DNA from: Knoxdaviesia capensis
Lineage: Eukaryota > Ascomycota > Sordariomycetes > Microascales > Gondwanamycetaceae
Length of the DNA: 64,000 nucleotides
Direction of reading: 5' to 3'
NCBI GenBank assembly: GCA_001510575.1
Contig: LNGK01000008.1
Coordinates: 880,340-944,339, forward strand
The notes below the pieces were generated by a model. The model was not told the origin of the DNA, ran no database searches, and saw only the letters and a list, made by a program, of their open reading frames with translations. The translations under genes were made by a program, and so were the position numbers. Position 1 is the stretch's first letter. Each line of letters opens with the position of its first letter. Positions 57,975-64,000 of this stretch are shown here, piece after piece.

Positions 57975-57997
57975 GATATCAGCCTGCGGCTGATATC
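57975..57997. repeat. Perfect 10-bp inverted repeat with 3-base loop
   Basis: GATATCAGCC (57975-57984) is followed after TGC by its exact reverse complement GGCTGATATC (57988-57997). It lies mid-way in the 5.2-kb gene-free stretch. Confidence 0.9.
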
Positions 57998-59072
57998 GAA
58001 TGAATGCAAGACAAGACTGTCCAGGGTTTGCGGGAGAACACGGCTCCGGTTGCCGGATGTGAAAGCACCGGGCACTTACAGGTTCAACCGTCCGTACACG
58101 GTCCAGACCGACGCAGAGGGGGGCGTGCGCCCTGCAGCTTATTGACAGCCCCCTACCTCGACTCTCTGCAATGGGTGGCCCGCATGGCCGAGACAAACAG
58201 ACACAGGGACACACAAACTCTCAGGAGAGACATCCCTAGAATTGCCCCCCTCCCAGAGACAGAGGAACCCGTCCTTTTGCGACTGTGAAAGGTGACAGGG
58301 CGACAGACTAATCTTGAACAAGATTGGTGTTGATTGGCTGCCTCGTGATAGGAGAGCCTTACCAATTAGCACTGACATTCGTTAATCTGCAAATCTTCCG
58401 GGGATTGATGTTCTTCCGCCAGTCTGTCCAGGATGAAGACGAGAAAAGGGCGAAGGAAATAGGAAAAAAAGAACGAAAGGGCCAGGGCTAGTGTTGCATT
58501 CTCCCCCGTTCCAGCAACAAGCTTTTCCGCTCAGCAAGCCTGAATGGGAAGACCAGAGAGCCAAAGTCGGGACACATCGATGGGTTGATTCTGCAGGCTG
58601 GATCTATCTGGGGTGGTGAGTGTTCGATAAGGGTTCAAAACAGGGGTCTGGATATGTCAATCAACCTGCGTTTAACGGATATCAAAGACGGTAAAGTGCA
58701 GAAGCCATATCCAGGTCTGGGCACCGCCTGTTCTTTTTCTGGCCGCAAAGCCAGCCGCTTGAAGGCATCAAAGTAAGTCAGGAGACAGCCGAAGGGAAAT
58801 GTCCTGAGGATACGGCTGAAAGAGCGGACAGGGAAGAAGAAACTTGTTTGTTCACAGATCACAGACCAAAAGGAAGCAAGAAAACTATTGGGTCCCCACA
58901 CCCACTCCGAGCTGTCGAAGGAAGAGTACTGTACAGTAGAAACTCTGCCAGGTTCAGGGTCAGCCTTTAGAACTAGGGTTTTGTGGTCTGGATCTCATCA
59001 TGAGAGGCTAAGCTTCAGTTAGTCAGCCGCTCTCTCAGGCTCGGAAGGAAGCGGCCAGAGTTCTTTCCTCTA

Positions 59073-59094
59073 TCTCTCTCTCTCTCTCTCTCTC
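59073..59094. repeat. (TC)11 microsatellite
   Basis: Eleven TC units lie in the gene-free stretch, followed by a short CACT run. Confidence 0.9.
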
Positions 59095-60220
59095 ACTCAC
59101 TCGCGTTTTCCCTCTTTCCTTCCTGTTTGCTCCTCCTCGGCGTTTTCAAACTTGTTTCACTCCGCCCGTTTTCCGATACCCACTCCGTACACATGTAACG
59201 CCTATGGCTATGTTTGTACTCTTGTGTGTTTTGCTGTGCTCCGCGCCTGTTGTTCGTTTGCGACTTCACCCTGCTAAATCCCGGCCGGCCCATCTAAAAT
59301 CATAAAAACAATTGGGGCCCTGGCTAGGCTAGGAAGGAAGCTCTGGCGACCGCGCCCTGCAGCTTCCCAAGGTTTCCCTTTTTCTCCTGGGCTTATTTCC
59401 TGTAGACAGGCACCTGCGGACCCGTAAAAAAAAGAGAGAAAAGAAAAAGAAGAAAAAAAAAGGACCAGTAGAGAACTGAAACTATAGATAGATCCAAGGA
59501 AGATGCAATCTGATGCTGTAAATAGAATGCGTGCTAAAAAGTGAGCAGCCAGCCAGTTTTAACTTCCCCTGCGCCTCTCAGCACAGCTCCTTCCATCAAA
59601 ATCTGGCTGGCTGCATACCTACAGCCAATGTACTGGTACTCTTTGTCGTAGTACCTTTGAATGAATACAGCTGGAGATACGGGAGGAAGGAGCTCTGTCA
59701 TCCCGAAAATCCGGTGACGTTGGACTGACACCCTGCGACGAATGGTCTGAGTCTTCATCCCAATTGGCCACACCCCCCCCAACTTCCCCTCTCTGACCTG
59801 TGCAGAACCCTGTACCACCTGCTTTTATCTTATTTTATTTCTTATCCTGTTTCCCCAACTTCTGCTGTTGTGTGAGTGTGTGTGAGTCTGTCCAATTACG
59901 ATGCTGTCTTGAAACGGTGTCAATTCCGAGTACGGATACGTACATCGCGGAGTGCATACAGCACTGAATAAAAGCTGTGGTAACATGACGATGGTTGCAG
60001 TCTTGAAAGCTGCTGTCGATCCACACACCCCCTCCTTCCCTCTCTGACTACTCTTACCCTAACTGCCTCCAATTATCGTGGTTGCAGCTGCGGGCGTGTT
60101 CCTTCCTTGGGCGTGTTGGTGGTACCTGTACCTGAAGTCACTCCCCCCTTGGTTAGTCCATCAAACTAGCCCGATTTCCTCCCAGGGAAGCTGCGTGGCT
60201 CCTCGTTAGTTTTTGGTTTG

Positions 60221-60244
60221 TTTTTATTTTTATTTTTATTTTTA
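60221..60244. repeat. TTTTTA hexamer repeat
   Basis: Four close copies of TTTTTA lie about 290 bp upstream of the CFEM start and are followed by a longer T run near 60263-60273. Poly(dT)-type tracts disfavour nucleosomes and are common in fungal promoters. Confidence 0.8.
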
Positions 60245-60529
60245 TTTAATCTTGTTTTATTCTTTTTTTTTTTCTTTGCGCGCTGCAAGATTTGGTCGGT
60301 CCCTTAAATCCCATATCGAAAGGTAAATAAATACATCAGTTCATCTCCCACCCCCAAACCCCAATTTCTCACTCTTATCTTCTTTCCTCTCGTCATCTGT
60401 TTCTCTCTTCCCCCACCTGCCCCAAGAGTTTTGTTGATTCTCGTTCGCTTCTTTTCATCCCATCTTCAACCAATCGTTCAATTGTCCCGGTCTTTCGTTC
60501 ACCTCAACCGTCTCGTTCTTTTTTTCACA

Positions 60530-61287
60530 ATGAAGTTCACTGCTGCTCTTCTTGCCCTTGCGGCTGCTGTCTCTGCCCAGGACTTCACTGACGTTCCGGA
60601 ATGTGCTGTATGTGATGATGTTTCTCCTGCATCAGCCCTATCTTCTTCCTTAGATAGACCTTCTATCCTGTCCAATTGGCTTGTGAAATGCCTGCCTGTA
60701 GGGAGTCTGTCTCGGCGCTAACCTTTCCCCGTTTCTTCTGTTCAATATAGCAACAATGTCTGGCTGATGCCATCGTCCGGGCTGGGTGCACCCTCGCCGA
60801 TCTCACGTGCGCCTGCTCTTCGGCCGCCCAGACCAGCATTGCCGGAGACATGACCTTTGTACGTGCTCGCCCTCAAGCTCTCCCACCAACTCACATTTCT
60901 CCCTGTTTCTAACATGCCTTGTGTCCTACCCCACAGATTGCCTGCCTGACCACGGGCTGCACCGCCAATGAAGTTGGCGACACCATTGCTGCCGGCTCCG
61001 CCCTATGTGCTGCGCCTTCGGTCTCTGAGACCGGCACCACCGAGTTTTCCTCCGCCTCGTCCTCCGAAACCGCTTCCCCCTCCGAGTCTTCCTCCCCCGT
61101 TACCACCCTTCCTCCCACCACCACCACCACCGAGGCTCCCTCCTCCACCATCACCACCGCTGCCACCGAGGAGGAGTCCGGTGCCAGTGAGCCCACCGCC
61201 ACCACCACCTCCCCCAACGCTGCCGACAAGGTCTCGGGTGGTGGAATCTTCGCTGCCGGTATCCTGGCTGCCCTGGCCATGTTCTAA
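60530..61287 (+). CDS. CFEM-domain GPI-anchored cell-surface protein
   Basis: Three exons, 60530-60607, 60751-60858 and 60937-61287, encode 178 residues. A signal peptide (MKFTAALLALAAAVSAQ) is followed by a CFEM domain with all eight cysteines (residues 25, 29, 39, 46, 48, 65, 70 and 86). Asp43 stands in the ADLTCAC segment, the position of the haem-iron ligand in Candida Csa2. A Ser/Thr/Pro-rich stalk (about residues 90-155) and a C-terminal hydrophobic tail (GGGIFAAGILAALAMF) with small residues before it indicate GPI anchoring. CFEM proteins act in haem/iron capture, wall structure or host contact; which applies here is unknown. Confidence 0.92.
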
Positions 61288-62253
61288 GCCATGTCTCAGA
61301 GCAACAGATCTTCGGTCTTTTCCCACCTCTTGCTTTCCGTCGAATCAGCCTGCTTTCTTTTCTATTCATGATTGCCTGTGAACGAGTCTCGGCTCCTTCA
61401 TGGATCCTTGCCGAGGCGACTAGTCATAGCCAATGCTTCTAATTCTAAACTACGACCGGAGTTTTCCTTCTTTTTTATCTATTCCCCTTTATCGTCCATC
61501 CATCTGTTTGCTTGTGCTTTTCATCTTGTCAACCATGTATGTGTTCAACGCGTGTATATTGTAGAGAAACCCGAGAGATATAGATAGGCGAGTCCCGTGC
61601 TTCAGTATCTTGGTAACCCAATGTTTGACTATACTCAACTTCAAAAATAAAATACAAACTTCAGAACTGTTTTGACGGCATCTGCTTTCCTGTTTGTTAT
61701 TCTTCAATTATCACAACCATGCATAGCTTGTATCTACCCGGCACTTCAAAACGACAAAGTTTGTGTTGCCGTGATCAAGCCTTCGATCTCCAGATGTGCA
61801 GTTACTTCAGTCAGAACAGACTTACAACGGGGCAAACAAGAGTGGAAGAGATTGTATTCTAACATTTCGAGTTTCGTTTTTAAGAGGAAAAAAGCTCCTG
61901 GAACAAGAGAAAAAAAACATACACATGAACTTTTTTGTGTGTCCCCGACCTCTCGCTAGTCGCCGTCACTAGACAAGTTAATCCCATGTATTCCCAGATT
62001 CCCATCTCCGTAAAAGACAACCCAGAAAACCATCGATCCCCAAGAATGAGCAAAAAGGAAAAGACGAAGAAAATATAAAATATAGGTAACAAAACAGGGG
62101 AGAGGGGTACCTTATAAGAAACGCCGTGTACAGACAGGTTGATCGTGTACCCAAGAAAACAAACAGGAAATCAAAACGAACAGAAAAAAAAGAACCGATA
62201 AAAGCTAGGGAAAAAAGAAGAATTTGAAAAGACAAGAAGAACCGTCGTGCTTA
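61288..62253. other. Convergent 3' spacer
   Basis: This 966-base spacer contains the 3' ends of the CFEM and phosphoesterase genes. It is AT-rich, with A-runs near 61910-62230. No gene is seen. Confidence 0.5.
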
Positions 62254-63348
62254 TCAGGGCCGCCGCGGCAAATCAATATCCACCATCCACGGGAAATGCA
62301 CCGGCCGGTACCGCCGGTCCAACACGGCCGCGTTGACAAACAGCGTCTGCTCCCCACGTCGAACGTGGGTCTGGCTTTGTGGGGTGATGTCCACCCGGCA
62401 GCATTTGTCCTGGCGGTACTGGCGTATGCGGGCGTGGGCGGCGTGCATCTCCTCGGCCGAGGCGTATACCTCCGCGCGCAGACGGTCGGCCGATTCGACG
62501 ATGCGCGAGGCGGCGTGGTCGATGGTCGAGCCGGCGGTGGGGTAGAAGTCTGCTGCCGCCGCCGCCGCCGTGGGGTCGGATGACGGCTGGGGCGGCCCGG
62601 ACCAGCGCACAACCTGGGCGCCCCAGCTTTCGTGAATGTGGCCAAAGCAGTGCACGCGCGGGCGGGCCCGGTAGATGCTCTGGAACAGGTCGTCGCAGCC
62701 GGCGTTCTGGTCGCGTGGAACCCGGTCGAGCAGGCCGTGCGGCGGGCCGTGAGTGATGGCGATGTCGATGTCCGCGGGAATATCGAAGTTGTGTTCACCC
62801 CGCTGATACTGGAAGCCCCACCCACCAAACACGGGGGTGTACTGGCTGCAGTATATCCTCAGACAGGCACCACTGGCCAGAGTGAACTCATGGGTTCCTT
62901 CCGACAGGTAAAACACGCTGTCCTTGCGTGCGTCCTGGATAATCGACAAGATTTCAGCGCGGCTGATATGATCGGTCTCACGATCGATGGTGAAGCGGTC
63001 ATCCAAAGCCAAATCGTGGTTGCCGGCAATGGCAATCTTCAGGGAGGCCGGCGCCTGGCGAAGCATCTGAAAGGTTGCCGCATATTCACTGGTACGACTC
63101 GAGCGGGTGAGATCACCACAGTGGATCAGGACGTCGGCTTCCGGGAGCGGGGTGTTGAAGCAGGCAAGATCAGTTTGGGCAGCTGGATTATTGGATGGAT
63201 GGTGGAATTTTCTGCCATATAGCTCGGCGGCAATGGCAACGGCATCAATGGCTGTCGTTCCCGGAGGCACAGGGAGCACGCCGTGGGTATCTGATATGAT
63301 CAAAATGCGGGTTGAAACAGTGGGTCGATCAGTGTGCTGAGACGCCAT
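62254..63348 (-). CDS. Calcineurin-like metallophosphoesterase (MPPED-type)
   Basis: An intronless frame encodes 364 residues. The five metallophosphoesterase blocks are present in order: ISDTHG (D-x-H, near residue 19), VLIHCGDLT (GD), IAIAGNHDLALDD (GNHD), ITHGPPHG (metal-binding His) and CFGHIHESWG (GHxH). The closest architecture is the MPPED/239AB group of small cytosolic phosphoesterases, widespread in filamentous fungi. The substrate is unknown; animal relatives hydrolyse cyclic nucleotides weakly. The ~110-residue tail after GHIH contains a polyalanine run and no known domain. All metal-coordinating motifs look intact, so an active enzyme is expected. Confidence 0.9.
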   Translation of the reverse strand: MASQHTDRPTVSTRILIISDTHGVLPVPPGTTAIDAVAIAAELYGRKFHHPSNNPAAQTDLACFNTPLPEADVLIHCGDLTRSSRTSEYAATFQMLRQAPASLKIAIAGNHDLALDDRFTIDRETDHISRAEILSIIQDARKDSVFYLSEGTHEFTLASGACLRIYCSQYTPVFGGWGFQYQRGEHNFDIPADIDIAITHGPPHGLLDRVPRDQNAGCDDLFQSIYRARPRVHCFGHIHESWGAQVVRWSGPPQPSSDPTAAAAAADFYPTAGSTIDHAASRIVESADRLRAEVYASAEEMHAAHARIRQYRQDKCCRVDITPQSQTHVRRGEQTLFVNAAVLDRRYRPVHFPWMVDIDLPRRP

Positions 63349-64000
63349 TGGCAGTGAAGTCTTGGAGATGGGGAAGATCTATGTGATGATAAGGAGAGGA
63401 AAGGGAAGGAGATGACGGGAGGTCGGTGGCTGGTATGAATGGATATGTCCGAGTCAAAGCACAGATGAAAGCACTAGTCAAAACGAAGGCTGGTCTAGAT
63501 TGAAGGCAGTTAGAGTGGCAAATGTAGTACGGTGGAGAGAGCAGGCGGAAAAACAATACCAATCAAAATGTATATATAGGAACCCAGTTCAAGAGCCAAT
63601 GTCGGGTCGTGTGAGGAGTCAAGTATAAGTATAAGGATGGAGAAAAGAAACAAGAGAAGAGAAGAGAAGTGGGCCGTGGATTGGGGAAGCAGCCAACTAG
63701 TGGAGATGATGCATATAAGTAGGTAAGGAAGTGTAAGTAGGTGGGTATGTGAGATCGGCAGCCGATTAGGGATCAAAGGACGAGGGCAGCCTTATACACA
63801 GTGTATGATAGCTAAATCTCAACATGTCCGTAGACGGCTAAGACGAGCGACAGTCTGTCAGGCAACAAGAACAGGCCGTGACTTTTTTTTTATCCTTTCT
63901 ATTCAGGCAGTCAGGCGAGTCACACATACATCGAGTAACAGTTGCGCACAGTGCAGTTGGCGGCCCAGAGTGGACGTGGAAAATGAGGCGAAGCAGACCA
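63349..64000. other. Promoter side of the phosphoesterase gene, to window end
   Basis: These 650 bases are upstream of the minus-strand phosphoesterase. They are purine-rich on the plus strand near 63360-63420 and 63630-63670, meaning CT-rich in the direction of transcription. A TATATATAG-like stretch lies at 63570-63580. No gene is visible before the window ends. Confidence 0.45.

Larger units (their letters stand above)
55284..60529. other. 5.2-kb stretch without a supportable gene
   Basis: No family-matching frame or assembled gene is found. Contents noted are TATA sites for the dioxygenase (55454-55459 and 55603-55610), a perfect 10-bp inverted repeat at 57975-57997, a (TC)11 run at 59073-59094, single telomere-like motifs at 58974-58983 and 60056-60064, and TTTTTA repeats at 60221-60244. 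The last 200 bases are pyrimidine-rich leader of the CFEM gene. The rest shows no pattern I can name. Confidence 0.45.

Overview
The window is nuclear DNA from a filamentous ascomycete (Pezizomycotina). Genes carry short GT-AG introns (about 60-160 nt), upstream leaders are CT-rich, and several families are typical of filamentous fungi: a SAT4/PTH11-type rhodopsin-like membrane protein, a CFEM GPI protein, a fungal HNH-nuclease relic, and a relic of a coiled-coil family often seen beside fungal kinase genes. A Eurotiomycete-like source is my guess from overall protein flavour and is not proven. Exon GC is high, while intergenic DNA is AT-richer, rich in microsatellites and sometimes very long (7.3 kb and 5.2 kb without a supportable gene).

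Layout: SAT4/rhodopsin-like protein (+, 2479-3663), IRS4-type EH-domain protein (-, 4069-6258), Ase1/PRC1 microtubule bundler (-, 8904-11495), Dot1 H3K79 methyltransferase (+, 13061-14718), Atg16 (-, 15206-16086), a decayed coiled-coil ORF (-, ~17320-17646), Vps16 (+, 18078-21165), a 7.3-kb gene-free stretch, Dma1-like FHA-RING E3 (+, 28455-30744), HNH-nuclease pseudogene (-, 31790-32708), MPP alpha subunit (+, 33084-34956), YML020W-like hydrolase-fold protein (-, 35558-38557), SSS-family symporter with a 1,059-nt intron (+, 40080-42997), Tim44-like mitochondrial protein of mL45/Mba1 type (-, 43666-44792), Eos1 N-glycosylation protein (+, 45869-47547), eIF1 (-, 49095-50137), Trm44 tRNA methyltransferase (+, 51963-53798), hydroxyquinol 1,2-dioxygenase (-, 54114-55283), a 5.2-kb gene-free stretch, CFEM GPI protein (+, 60530-61287) and a calcineurin-like metallophosphoesterase (-, 62254-63348).

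Most genes are core eukaryotic housekeeping. They cover vacuole and autophagy traffic (Atg16, Vps16), spindle and cytokinesis (Ase1, Dma1), chromatin (Dot1), mitochondrial import and translation (MPP-alpha, mL45/Mba1-like) and translation or tRNA modification (eIF1, Trm44). Neighbours mostly alternate in convergent and divergent pairs. I see no biosynthetic gene cluster, intact transposon, CRISPR or phage-like system. The less ordinary signals are recurrent telomere-like (CCCTAA) motifs between genes, two of them arranged as perfect inverted pairs; a degenerate inverted-repeat and minisatellite patch near 39 kb; the very long intron of the symporter; repeated Trp-aromatic motifs in the YML020W-like protein; a very poor start context on eIF1; and two dead genes. 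Exon boundaries were worked out by hand from splice sites and reading-frame continuity, so edges may be off by a few bases.
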